From: Lepturacanthus savala
Lineage: Eukaryota > Chordata > Actinopteri > Scombriformes > Trichiuridae
Assembly: GCA_030544235.1 (NCBI GenBank)
Contig: CM060461.1
Coordinates: 30,062,633 to 30,126,632, forward strand
Direction of reading: 5' to 3'
Length of the DNA stretch: 64,000 nucleotides
The notes under the pieces were generated by a model that was not told the origin of the DNA, searched no databases, and was given only the letters and a program-made list of their open reading frames with translations. A program made the translations under genes and the position numbers. Shown here one piece after another: positions 11,101 to 23,398 of this stretch; positions within the stretch are counted from its first letter, which is position 1, and each line of letters starts with the position of its first letter.

Positions 11101-14100
11101 GGTCCCTGTTAGTCTGGATAATCACACCGGAGTAGATCCAGTTTGACTACAAACTACAAACTGAACTCCATTCACCTCCGTTGGATCGGAGCGGAGGCAG
11201 ATGGACACATATGAGCAAATCTGTTGTTTGGTAATGTGGCTGAACTGACAGCTTAAACTGTCCCTCAGGGGGACAGATGATGATATTTTTAAGTCACTGT
11301 TACAAGTTTTGCACAATTAAGTAATTGTTCTTTTTTTTTTTTTAGGTCAATTAATTGATCCAGACTCTGAGTTCTGTCAGTCAATAGACACTATCATCCG
11401 CTGTCCGAAATATGGAGGGAATCCTGTGGTACCTTGTGGAGAACACTACCATTGCGAGACTGAGGCTGACAACACTTCCAGGTAAATATGTTTGATTCAT
11501 ATGTCTCAGAGAAATCAGCCCTCTGTTGTTTCATCACTTCCTGGAGAGCTTCATCATGCTGACGATGCTACTTGTCCCCTCACCTCTGACAGTTGTGTGC
11601 CTGACATCATCGACGCCACGTGCACTGTGATCGGTTCCAGTCTCATCGATTTTGTTGGCAATCACACAATTGTGCCGGATCGCTGCGTGCACGTCCTGTT
11701 CAATGGCACTGATTTCGGTGTCACAGCATCCTTTCAGGACCGCCGTCGTGCAGATGTTAGTTTCTTAGAGAGTGTGTGGCTAGTCATCAATAATACAGAA
11801 ATATTCAAGCTGGACCAAGGCGGCAGGGTCGAGGTAAGTTACCAAGAGCCACAGCCACTCGATCCAGAGTCCACCTCACATCCTCAGATCCTCCAAATAC
11901 AACAAGATGATCATTTTATTTTTTCTGCATCCTTTCAAACCAAGGCAAGAAGTTTACATATACATTTTTTGGGGCATTTTGTTCTAATGTAACATCATGC
12001 AAACACCATTCTGAACTAATAATGTCTTGATCACTCAAACACTTATTGTTTGACATTGTGGTCAAGTTAACAAATATTCACTGTGCTGCAGTTTCTTGCA
12101 CACAGACGTAGAACATCTGACTCTTTACATACTATCCATATTCTGACCCTCATAATTAACGTCTTCACTCCTGAACCACAAATCATTTGTAAAGCTTGGA
12201 CAGTGTATTCTTTATGTTTTACACTGTTCATTATAGAGGAAAAAAACATTCACAAACGCACTCTATTGTTATGATCTCATGCTAATGAGGATAAAATTCA
12301 TTTTTAAAATCATTGTATTCTGGAGAATATATTTGAAAGGGTTTTAATATAAATTAGTGTCAAAAATTGTAAAATATAAGCTTTTTAATATCTTGACTGC
12401 GGGAAAAGTCATGAAAGTTCAGGTCAAAAGAAAAGTGTTATTACTGCACTCAAATGTAAAAGGGTGGGAGTGTGTGTAAGGGTCGACATGAGAGTTGACA
12501 GTGTACCCTTAATTGAGCGCATCTGTCGTCTTGTCAGTGGATTTTTGCAGATAAGCATGAAAAGATTAAAGGACAGATGTGAAAAGTAATTACAGGCCAT
12601 TTATTCCTGTTGAATATATTTGACATGACACGGTGGAGCAGGGGTTAGCTCTGTTGCCTCACAGCAAGAAGGTCACAGGTTCCAGACCTCCTTGGTCCTG
12701 GGTCTGGGACCTTTCTGTGTGGAGTTTCATGTTCTCCCTGTGTCTGCGTGGGTTTTCACCGGGTACTCCAGCTTCCTCCCACGGTCCAAACACATGCTGA
12801 GGTTAATTGGAGACTCTAAATTGCCCGTAGTCAATTGCTGCACGATCGGCTGGTGACCATCTGGGGTGTATCCCTGCCTGGGATTGGCTCCAGCAGACGC
12901 CTGCGACCCTAATGGGGAATAAGCGGGTATAGAAGATGAGACGAGTATTTTTGGCGTAAGTTAAGCTGTTATCTTCCACCCATTTCACCAAGAAATGGAG
13001 TTCCAGACAAATGAAAACTGTTTATATGCAAAGTGAATATATAAAATAGAGGGAAATAGTAATGCTATTAAATTGAATTATAGAAACAAATGGGTAGGCA
13101 TTTTTTTATCTACCCATTTAGACCAAATCAAACATCACAATGGAAAGAAAACTCTATTACATTGGATAGCTCTTATTGATGTTTGTCTTACCAGTTTGGG
13201 TTTTATGAATTTAAATGAAATTTGGAAGGGTTATTATCTCAGAGGCATGTCATTGTGTGTTTCCTCCACTTTGTTCCTCTGTTGTGATGCAGTTCAACAA
13301 CTCGGTGCAGAACATCACAGGTGGCCGTCGGGTGTTTTTGGATAATATAGAGATCACTAAGGATCAAACTGGAGTCACTGTCAAGATCCTGAAGCATGAA
13401 CACAGCCCCTCTCTCTTCTTTAATGGCAACACTGCACAGATCCACATGAAAGGTACACTATAAAACCGTTAAATTACCTTAAAAACTAACTGGCAGCAAT
13501 TATCCAGAAACAGACCAAGAGCCAATAATTGGGAACAAACACATTGTGTACGTTTTAAAAACCACATCAAAGATGAGAACAGTCATATATTATATTTAGG
13601 TTGAGATCAATGTCTAAAATCTGAAATATTTTATTTTTTTCATTTGTTCCCTCTAGTTATTGGATTGTTGATGTGTTTCTTGTGATTTTGGTTTAGTTGA
13701 CCTACAGCAAACTACTGAGTTGATTATCTGGAATATTCAGTAAAAGGATCCTGCTTTCTTCTGAAGATGAAACTGTATGCTGAGTCTGCATTTCAAGACA
13801 TTTGTTGATTCTGTGACATCCATAGAAAATGTATGCTGGCTAATATTAGCATATCTGTTAGCATGTGTTGAAGAAAATTCCAGAGTCTTGTACAAGTTTG
13901 CTGTATGGTGGTAACTGTATTCTCAGTAGTCTATAGAGCACGGTGGATCTTACTGTTACAGAGCAAGTCTGTTACAGAAAGTCGACCCTGAATGGTGGTG
14001 GGTCTGTAGCTTCTATGTGATGAGGTCAAAGCAATCACAAGGAAAACAAAGACATTTGATGTAAACAAAAGGAAAGGTGGAGACTCCCGTTCAGTTAAGA

Positions 14101-17100
14101 GAGCAAGACGGTTTCCCTGCAGTGAGGTCACACCTAAGGGAGGAAGAGGCGATTGGAATTCAGGTAACCTACAGTCACATATGGTTCAAACAAGAAACGG
14201 AGCATCCTGTCTCTGAATATTAGTGTTGTTACCAGATTCCATCTAATCAAGTTTACAGCCACTAACGGCAAGGTAACAACAAAAGGGTCAACTCTGCAGG
14301 AGTCAGAGGAGACAGACACAAATTTGTCGTTTAGAATATCTTGAGTTAATTTTCTTTATCACATGTTGCTGGGGTGAGTCTATGACTGAGGATACTCTAC
14401 GGTTCATGCTTCTCTCCTTAAACTGTCCAGTGCCTGCGATTATCAAGCTGGAAGGGTTGTGTAGCGATGCCAAGCAGAATTTGACTCTTTGGAGGATTCC
14501 AGGCTTCGAAGGGTAAGACCTCATCACTGACTGCTGCTTCATCACTGGGCTGCGTGTATACCTGTGTCCCTGTCTTTTTATGAATTGGTGAGGCCTGACT
14601 TCTGCTGTTTGTCTCCCCCTAGCTGTGAGGTGATGCACAATGACACTGACCCTCAGATCAACTGCAAAAACGTGAATGAACAGTAAGCAGCACACACCTG
14701 AACACGCATAGAACTGTCGTTTGGTCTATAAAACAATCACCTTATTTTCCCATCTGGTTGGGCTTGATTATTCTCTCCCTCCCACAACAGCTGTAACCTC
14801 CTGACTAAAGCTCCCTTCGACGCCTGCCACAACCACAGCAGAGTAGAGCCCTACATCGCCGCCTGCAAAGAGTTTCTATGCAAGTACCCGATGGTGGACG
14901 GCCTCAGGTGCCAGTTCATGGAGGCTTACGCCAGAGCCTGCAGCCTGCACAGCACCCACACACTGAAGATCTCCAACAACTGCCGTAAGACCACTTCTTA
15001 TCCAGTTGTGTTTTATATGGCGTCATAGGACACGATGAGGCCAGGTAACAGTCCTTTACTGAAGGCAAAGTATTGATAAAACTGTAGAAAACAACTGACA
15101 TTCACATTCTAGTAGGAGTGACAGTGTACACTGGACACTGGCAGAGGGATACATCACTGCTGCAGGAGCATTCACCTTAAATCTCACTGACTGACTGGAG
15201 TTAGTAATGACCTGTTAATTTTTTCAGCTGCCCCCAAGGCCTTCTGCCAGGACAAGTTCTGCAAGGGTCAATCATTCTGTGCTGAGGAAAGGGGTACAAC
15301 AATCTGCATGTGTCGGGCCATTTTTGCCTCCCAATACAAATCGACAAACACTTTAGGTAAGAAATCAGCACAGGGACACCTGTACCATTGTCACATTACA
15401 CACAGGATCGGTTATTACCCAAACTGATTAGTGAAGTATGACTCTTAGTGCTGCATGTATATGTCTGTCCTACTGTTCAGGTGAGCCGGCAGTCTGCAAG
15501 TCAAGCTCTGCTTCGGTTACTCTGATCGGTTGTCTCCTGGAGGAGAAAGGCATAGACTTCAATGGTTTACACCTCAACGATAAGACCTGCAAAGGTTCAC
15601 TGGACCAAGAGACCGGCAATGTGGTCTTCAGTTATGACAGCAAAAAAACCTGTGGGACGGAGGTCACGGTGGGCATCTCTCCTCTACTTACTGATTCTCG
15701 AGAGGCAGCCAGATGACTTTTATCTCTCAACTGAGCTTTCCCTCACACCAGTATTATGAGTTATTCACAGTCATTCACTTAGATGTTGTAAGATGATACG
15801 ATATAAAAGTCAGTTACTTTGCAAAACAAAAAGCAGTGGGGATCAAAGTAAAAAACAAACGAAAACAAATGAATACACAGTTTCCTGCAGCAAAAACCTT
15901 GCTGTAACACTGTCTGAATCACTGTGATCCTGCAGACAGATAATTCCAAGATGCAAGTCATTTTCAAGAATACCATCCAAAACACAATCAACAGCACGGG
16001 CACCATCACTTATGATGACCAGGTGCACATCGACTTCTCCTGCTTCTACAACCAGCCTGCCCTCAGGACCTTTGACCTGGCCTTCAGAATCACAGACAAG
16101 TGAGTGGTTCACATCTGACAAGTGCAGAGTTGCTGCTGTGACTGTTCTGGTTCAGTTATTTTTTAAGTCTGAAATACACTGAATCTTTAATGTTTGGGAT
16201 TAAATTCAGCCCCGCTCTCATTGTTTGCATGTGTTCACTCTGCAGCTCTGTAGTGCAGACAGTTGTGTCTGGCAACTGGAAGTACAATCTGACCATGAAG
16301 GCCTATACAGATGAAGGCCGCAGAAACGCTGTGAACTCCAAGACCAAAATCCAACTGAACCAGATTGTCTGGGTGGAGCTGCAGACGTACGGACTGAATG
16401 ACAAACAGATCGCCCTGGTGATCGAGTCCTGCTGGGCGACAAACAAGCCATCATACAACGATACTCTGCAACATGACCTGATCATCAATGGGTGAGAGAC
16501 AAAGAAAAGTAGGGGGTCCAAGGGCCATTTGGAATCAATGCTGTCCACTTTAGGACATTAGGTCAAATAAATCAGGCCACTGTAAATTTCAATTCAATTT
16601 TATTTATATAGCACAATATCACAACACAGTTGCCTCACTCTGCTTCACGAAATTCATTCCAATTACAGTCAGTCACTGATACAGATGGATTAGTGACTCA
16701 GACATCCCCCGTCCTTAGACCCTCCTTCTCGGCAAGGAAAAACTCCAAACTCCAAAACCCAGTGGGAAAGAAGAAACCTCAGGGAGAACCACAGTGAAGG
16801 AGAGATTCACTCCCATGGATGGACAGGCTATAGATGAACCAGGACTGACAGACATCCATCTGATGATGATGGATTAGTCTGTAAAGATGTTTCAGTCTGT
16901 AGAGATGCTGTAGGGTGGAGGCAGAAGGGTGGGTCCAACCAGGCAGGTGAAGGAGTAGGTTCATCAGGGGCCTCCATGAGTCGTATCAGGAGTCGTCATC
17001 GTTGGGCCTCGTGCGGATGAACTGAAACAGTAGCCACTCCCCCGAAGGGGAGTGGGGAGAAGGACTCTGGGTGAATAGTGATGTAAAGTCCAAGTATAAA

Positions 17101-17904
17101 GTAGATCCTGTTTATTAATGACAGACAGTGGTACATGGTACCAGAAAGAGATGATAGGGCTCCGTGACTGTACTTCCCCCAGTATTCTCACTCCTAGAGC
17201 AGCTTAGACTGAACTGTGGGTTGAAGTCTACCTTTAGCTACCCTGACCATAGGCCTTTTGGAACAGGAATGTTTTCAATCTTTACCTTTAATGCAGACTG
17301 TGTCAGCCTCTTTAATACTAGTTGGAACGAGAAGAATATTTACATTTTAATCCAATGAAACACAAAAAAAATGCACACATTGTACATGGCAACCGGGCTT
17401 AGACTAAATGCAGTTTCTGACTCCTGGTGTGTTTTCTTGTTTCTGAACAGCTGTGCTAAAGACAAGATGGTGACGATCAAAAACAACGGACAGGGAACGT
17501 CCAACTACTTCTCCTTCAACATGTTCCGGTTTGTTGGGAAATCTGATGCCATCTACCTGCACTGTAAACTCAGCCTGTGTGTGAAGAAGAATGATTCCTG
17601 TATCCGGGTATGCTGGCTTCCTAAATCTACCCACAGATACATGCAGAACAGCTGCAGTCTGAACACACTGGATATGTACACCATGTCACAAAACATTGTG
17701 ATTGACTCCACCTTCAGTATTTGTGTTAATATTTTCTATAAGAGCCTCCAGGCAGCTAGAGTCAGTGGAGAACTGACTGGAATCTAAATCTTGTGTGTGT
17801 CCTTGTCTCAGAGATGCAGTGGAGATTATAGACGACGCAGGTCTGCCAGGTCTGAATATGAGGATGACAACCCAGCCTTCATCACCATGGCCTGGACTAC
17901 ATAG
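8126..17904 (+). CDS. Secreted alpha-tectorin-like vWD-C8-ZP domain protein, copy A
   Basis: Seventeen exons with consistent phases: 8126-8177, 8400-8467, 9700-9933, 10051-10119, 10229-10325, 11346-11481, 11593-11833, 13293-13452, 14431-14512, 14623-14682, 14791-14984, 15228-15356, 15481-15668, 15936-16099, 16246-16491, 17451-17607, 17812-17904, giving 789 residues. The start encodes a signal peptide (MLLLLLLLSLPAVSHA). Residues 41-141 form an unrecognised Cys-poor segment that differs strongly from copy B. A vWD-like region begins near Cys229, a C8 region covers about 392-465, an EGF-like Cys cluster about 470-500, and a ZP domain about 513-762. The tetrabasic RRRR at 766-769 is a furin-type cleavage site of the kind that releases ZP proteins for polymerisation. 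The 20-residue tail after it has no membrane helix or GPI signal, so secretion into an extracellular matrix is likely. Tectorins and egg-coat proteins share this architecture; the exact orthologue is unknown. Confidence 0.9.
8995..9160. repeat. Dispersed fish repeat ending TTGCCCAACACTG, arm A
   Basis: Low-complexity sequence of the GTAACTAATTACTTTTGAGTAA type ending in GTAACTTGCCCAACACTG, a common non-autonomous repeat pattern in fish genomes. It lies in intron 2 of ZP copy A and has its mirror copy in arm B. Confidence 0.55.
9700..10119 (+). other. Exons 3-4 of ZP copy A: hypervariable segment
   Basis: Residues 41-141. From codon 72 to codon 141 this copy differs from copy B at 27 nucleotides in 21 codons, all of them amino-acid changing. 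The first 90 bp of exon 3, both cysteines of that part and the 117-bp intron 9934-10050 are identical between copies. Exon 4 is 69 bp and symmetric (phase 0-0), as required by the phase of exon 5. Confidence 0.85.
12630..12950 (+). mobile_element. tRNA-headed SINE-like repeat, arm A
   Basis: Begins with a degenerate pol III head (GGTGGAGCAGGGGTTAGC as A box, AGGTTCCAGACC as B box), followed by a conserved body running through TGTGTGGAGTTTCATG and CTCCCACGGTCCAAACA. Located in intron 7 of ZP copy A. The same repeat sits at the mirrored place in arm B, so it predates the duplication. Confidence 0.7.
16588..17335 (-). mobile_element. Truncated LINE 3' end in intron 15 of ZP copy A
   Basis: About 750 bp matching the 3' region of the LINE at 585-1193, starting with the same CAATTCAATTTTATTTATATAGC-type terminus read in reverse. 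It contains no reverse transcriptase. It is shared with arm B, so this is an older insertion than the 5-kb copy. Confidence 0.85.
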
Positions 17905-19047
17905 GTAACAGCTAACATTTATAATGCTCATTTGTGTCAGTGCATTGCAGTTTAGGAGAAAAGACTTCTACATCATATACACCGACAACGGTAACTAATC
18001 GTAGTTTTGTTCTGGTTGTCATCTGAGGTTGTTTCCATGGCAACTCGGACGGACCTACAGGATCTCGACTTTCAGCGCGTCTCCAGACTTTTGCTTCATC
18101 CCGACCAAGAGCGACATCTCCTGAAAAGATTAGTTCAGTCGTCGTAGTCATGAATCCAAGCCAGCACTCAGAGCTGTGACGATCAAACACTCCTGATCCT
18201 CCTCCAGCTTTGATTGGCTGATCATTGATCATTTATTAATAACAAAGCTGAGCAAATCTTTGACGGGACGTGTCTAAGTGGAAAAAGCTGCTGTGCCTTC
18301 CTCAGTGATTTACACTTGATAAAGACCAGGCAGGCAGCAGCAGCAGAACAGTTGATCTGAATCAGGTTCATGTCTTCATATCACGCTGACTGGACCTCCT
18401 TCATACAGGATCTCAGACTCTGTTCTGTGATGTTAGTCAAGGCCAAAACATCAGAGCTATTTTTCTGCAGTTAAACATCTTTTTATATCATCTACTTATT
18501 GTAACGGTGAAGGGAAACATATTAGAACCAAATGATCACATCCTTAGTACATCTACACTCCTAATACCCGTCGTCAAATATTATAATAGGTTACTGTAAA
18601 CAATGAAATGCTCTGTTTCAAAGAAGCATCAGAGCGACGAGCAGTTTGTTGGTCTCAATCCAAACAGCTAATGAGCCAGGAACTGAGATCAGAGCTGAAA
18701 CAGCATTTCCCCTCTGAGACAAACCACTTTAATAACACCAATCTCAGTTCACTCTCAAACAACTGATAATTGATAAAAGTAACCCAGCGATGTAGACATG
18801 TAAGAAGGATTTACAGTGACCAATGGGAGTGTTTGTGACTAAAAAATGAATGTTGAATGAATAATGATGTTTTTGGAGTATACATTGGGGCTTTTTGTAC
18901 TTTTATTTGATAGTTCGGTGGAGATAGACAGGAAGGTGGGAGGCAGAGAGAGAAGGAATGACATGCAGGAAATGGCCGTCTGATGCGGGATTCAAACCGG
19001 GGCTGCCTGTGGTGAGGACTATAGATTCTGTATATGGGTTTTTAGGA

Positions 19048-19930
19048 AGTGGATGACATTTACTCCATCCTGGTGGTGAGATAAGACGCTGAGATATGCT
19101 GTGGTTTATTTTTCATTATTATGTTTTTGCATCGCATCTATGACCAAACAATAAATGGGTCGTTGATGCAATGGGTAAAAATGGTGAGAGGGGTTGAAAG
19201 GCCTGCAGCCCATGTTAGAGGATGAGAAGCATCTGTTGTACTTTCTTTAAATTGTCTCAAGGCAACTGACAGTCAGAAATAGGAACAAATGGAGAACTGT
19301 TTGACCAAACAGAGATAGGTTTAACCAGGTATAGACACTCAGGAATATTTGGAGGAGTGGATCTATGAAAAGTATGTACAGATGATGAATAGAGAGAGGC
19401 CTCTTATTGGCACAGAGACTCTCCAAGATTCATGATTATAAAGAGAGATGTACAATTTTGCCCCCAGAGATTCTCTCGGATTCTGCATGTTTTTGACACT
19501 GTTCTTGCCGCCGGATTCAAACCGGGCTGCCTGTGGTGAGGACTATGACCCATTGCACGACTAATGGCCAATGAAGATTTGTAAAGGGTTATATTTTGGT
19601 TTTACTGTCCATTTAATGTAGTTTCTGTATGTTTTCACTGGAACCACCGAAAACAAAGTGTCTCATCTAAAAAGCCAGGAAGACTGTCAGATGTTTGCAT
19701 GAGCTGCTTGTTGGGTATGAACATCAGTGTCCTAGTGCAAAACAGCAGCTTTACTGATTAAAATCTCAAACCTAAAGAGAGTTTATGCTCTGAATTATCA
19801 GTAAACTTTTTCACAAGTGGATGACCTTTACTCCATCCTGGTGGTTAGATAATACACAGAGATAGGCTGTGGTGATGTTTCATTATTCTATTTTTGTATT
19901 CCATCAATGACCAAAGAAATAAATAAAGGG
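19048..19930 (+). repeat. Diverged direct repeat pair of about 115 bp
   Basis: 19048-19160 and 19814-19930 share AAGTGGATGAC, TTTACTCCATCCTGGTGG, a GATAG/TATGCTGTGGT block and an ATCNATGACCAAA-type end with AATAAA. Both are also present in arm B. They look like two copies of one dispersed element. Confidence 0.7.
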
Positions 19931-20324
19931 CATGTGGTTAAAGACAAAGAGTGTATGTGTTTACATTGATTTCAGAGCTTTATATGAGGGATTCATATGT
20001 TTTTCAGAAAACGAGTCCCTGGAATTGGACTTGTTTTTGTATATGTGTGTGCATTTGTGTGTGTGTGATAGTGGTTTCTGGGCATCATAAACACTGTAGA
20101 TACAAGGAAACTCCTGTTCATGTAGCTACGTTTCTCATCATTCTCATCAACACTGGACCAAGAAAAAAACAATACTTTCAAAGAGTTAAAAGGACATTGG
20201 AACAAATGAGGTGAGCATAAGGGAACAGGAGAGGAGAGACAATAAATAAGAATAAAAGACTCGGATTCAGGCTAAAAAGTCGCCTGCACTTTCCAAAATA
20301 GACAAACATAATACAGGAAGATGT

Positions 20325-20402
20325 GACCATAGATATCTATAGACACGTCTATATACATCTATAGACACGTCTATATACATCTATAGACATCTATAGACGT
20401 AT
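20325..20402. repeat. Short tandem palindromic repeat near the inner arm edge
   Basis: Units of TCTATAGACACGTCTATATACA repeated with a shorter final unit. Each unit is itself partly self-complementary (TATAGAC/GTCTATA). The mirror copy lies at about 27390-27465. Confidence 0.8.
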
Positions 20403-22149
20403 TCCCACACGGCCGCCATCTTGTGTCCTTTAGAGCATTGAAGCGATTGTGGATAAACTAAAATATTAAAATTAAAAATAACCATAACTTACTCAATTTG
20501 TCAACTGATTTGCATACTACTTGGTTAGTTATAGACATTATAAATGTAGTTATGATACTCAACACTTATAATTAGTAATAATTATAAATATGAACACTTT
20601 TTCATACATTAATTGAGTAGAATTATCTAATTATCTTTTCCACTGGCAGATAATTTTTTTTGTCTTAATTATATTCAATAAACCAGCATGTCTAAACAGA
20701 GAGAAGTTGTATAACAGGATGTTGAATATCCATTAAATATGACAAATAAAAAGAGTGTTTAGACTCTTTACTGTGTCAGAAAATCCCCACTTTGAAAAAA
20801 CTTTATTAAAAACACTTCAGACCGTCATCACGTTTTTATCTCAGATCTTCAGATCTTCTCTTCTCACTGTATTCAATTGATTAGTCAATAAATTATTTAG
20901 GTTAATTAATTACAAAAACCTGTAATTAATTTAGATTTTTTTAATTGACTGACAGCACTAAAAAATATTTGTCTTGTTTTGTTAAAACAAGACCAAATTA
21001 CATCTGTCACTCATGGCCTTCATCAGTTTAAGTTCAGGATGAAGCTGAACATTAAATACAGTATAGTTTACATATCTAATCCCATTAATGTCAGTACAAC
21101 ACGTCAATAGTTCACCTGCATCCAGTTGGCTCCAGTTTTCATCATTTTCTCGACTCTGTTGAGTTTATAGATGCTGTGCAGCTGGAACATCCCCAAGTAG
21201 TTCTTAGAGGACTAGAAGAGACAGAAAATATGATGCACTCCATTAAAATATTAGCATGTCCAACTTCTCTGGTTCCAGTTTCTCAAATCTAATTATTTTT
21301 ATGGTTCCTAATAAAATATAACTTGTGAAATTTAGACTAAATTCCCATAAAACATTATAACCTAGAGCCTTTATCACTCACCAGTAGAAATTGATTCTAA
21401 AATCATGATTAGAGCTAGGGACAACCCAAAGTTTAGGTAGGGATTAAAAAGTTGGATTATAGAATATACCTTCTATTACATAGTGTCTCCATACAGCAAC
21501 AATTACTTTATCTTCGTTTTTCCAAAAAAGGTCTGACATATTTTCTATGTTTTTAAGTTAGGTGTGAAAAGGGGGCTTTTATTTTGAAAGACATACAATT
21601 TATGAGGTCACCAGGATTTCCTGTTTGCTCATGGACATTTGGCATGTGAGCATCAATGTCTCACAGTCAGTGGCGTAATTTATGTAGGGTTGGTGGGTTA
21701 TGACAACCCATGGACCCTCTTGTGGTGAAATCCTGTAGCACCACCACACTGCCGAGGATTTTTTGTTTGTTAATTTGTTTAAATTTGAGGCGGAATGAGC
21801 GCAGCAGCTGCTTCTCTCAAGCAGCAGGTTAGGGGTCGGATACCCCTGCCGAGTTGAGCTGATCCATTCGCCAATAGAAACGTGATTGGCTCAGCCGCGA
21901 ATTGAGCCAGGAGATGAAAAACAATGAAGAAGAGACAGGTGCTGCCAGAAGAAGCCGCTAGTGGAGCGGCAAAATGCATGGCTCGAAAAAAAAATGAAAA
22001 GAAGATGCAGCCAAATGTGAAATGGGAGATGTCTGGGAAGGCTAACTTGGACAAGGTTATTGAAAGGGTTGCAACAATGAAAAAAAGAAAAACACATCTC
22101 AAATAGAGGCAGCGTGTGCTGCTTGCTATTTTTACGGTTTTTAATCGGT

Positions 22150-22366
22150 ACACACACCATTCACTCACACATTCACACCTACGGGCAATTTAGAGTCTCC
22201 AATTAACCTCAGCATGTTTTTGGACTGTGGGAGGAAGCTGGAGTACCTGGTGAAAACCCACCAGACACGGGGAGAACATGAACCTCCACACAGAAAGGTC
22301 CCAGACCTGCGACCTTCTTACTGTGAGGCAACAGCGCTAACCCCTGCGCCACTGTGTCGCCCATTT
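22150..22366 (-). mobile_element. tRNA-headed SINE-like repeat, truncated
   Basis: Same family as 12630-12950. Reverse strand; the head lies at the right end (GCGCCACTGTGTCGCCC read in reverse) and the body lacks its distal part. Confidence 0.65.
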
Positions 22367-23398
22367 CAGGACGGTGATATGTCTAAACGGTAGTATGTCA
22401 GAATGGCAGCATGGAAGGGGATTTAAATCTTATCGGTTATTAACTGTTAAAGGGAGTCAGTTAACGGTCATAAAAAAATCTGCATCCCTAATGTCACTTA
22501 GTCAGGAATGCATATATGGAAAAAAAATGATTATCAATGTCTCTCAAAGATTTATTAAGCAAAATATCAGTTCACAGTGAGTGATGCATATTTTGCGCTG
22601 CATTGTGCCAACATCATTTACACAGTATGGGTACTGTTTTCTTTTTTTTTTTTTTTTGCTCGGTGAGAGAAAACGCGTTTGGTTTGAACCAATCAGAATT
22701 AACGATGCTAATTTGTTTGTCTCGTGTTGCATAGCAACCAGAGACGCACTCAGACTTCGCTCCGTGCCAAACGGCACAGACACAGAAACAGCAGATTACA
22801 CTGAAACGAGCCACTGGAATTGTTGCAGCACTCGGATAATGGAACTAATGTGACTTTAGTTCATCGTTTTCTTTATTTAACATGGATGTTGACAGGAAGC
22901 TTCTTTTTTAATGGAACGCCATTCCATTCGTGAATCTTTTAATGGAACATAGTTCCAGACAGTTCCGGCTCACTTTCACCCCTGGTAATGAGAGGTATTC
23001 AGTATTTAACGTTTTTTTTATTTTACAGTTTACTGTAGTTTCACCTTAAGTTATTTTATTGTAAATTAATTTTCGTGTTATTTATCTTTATTTAGTTGGC
23101 AATAAAACAAGTTGGTTATTACAATTCTGTCATAGTTCATGGTTGATTTTCATCCCAAAACAGCAACAAAAAACATTTTTTTGTTCGTCGCTTCAAACAA
23201 GCGACTTTTTACTGTAGTGTTTTTTGGCTGCTAGTTTACTGAGTTTTTGTCATAAAGCTACACTGATGGTACCGTTGGACTCGTCACAGTCTCAGCTTTC
23301 ATATGAGATGTTTGTTTGTGTAACATGAAGTATCAGAGCGCTAGCCATCAAAATGTGGAGAGTGGGTCGGCTTTATGATCGTATACCGATTTTCATAT

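Larger units (their letters stand above)
1..20550 (+). repeat. Palindrome arm A (inverted duplicate of 27240-42568)
   Basis: Reverse complement of arm B with very few differences by eye. Paired coordinates sum to about 47790-47796 from 7600 to 20500, 47526 around 5610-6430 (a 270-bp minisatellite length change) and 42569 left of the LINE insertion. Homology begins at base 1, so the arm continues outside the window. The inner edge lies near 20550, where the arms stop matching in an AT-rich stretch. The arm holds ZP-domain gene copy A, a minisatellite, a SINE-like repeat and an old LINE 3' fragment, all shared with arm B, plus a 5-kb LINE that arm B lacks. Confidence 0.95.
17905..20550. other. 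Arm A sequence downstream of the ZP gene
   Basis: No coding sequence recognised beyond the stop codon of copy A. It includes two diverged direct repeats (19048-19160 and 19814-19930), two short tRNA-like tails reading GGATTCAAACCGGG-type sequence (near 18990 and 19507), and a small tandem repeat at 20325-20402. The same content lies at 27240-29889 in arm B. Confidence 0.6.

Noticed and set aside
11492..11992. 166-codon open frame as a separate intronless gene
   Set aside because: It is exon 7 of the ZP gene plus read-through into both introns; splice sites at 11593 and 11833 define the coding part.
18960..19560. tRNA genes at the GGATTCAAACC motifs
   Set aside because: Only a B-box-like motif is present, without a full cloverleaf; more likely SINE remnants.
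21779..22168. Possible 129-codon gene in the spacer
   Set aside because: No recognisable domain; overlapping frames exist on both strands and the region resembles degenerate transposon sequence.
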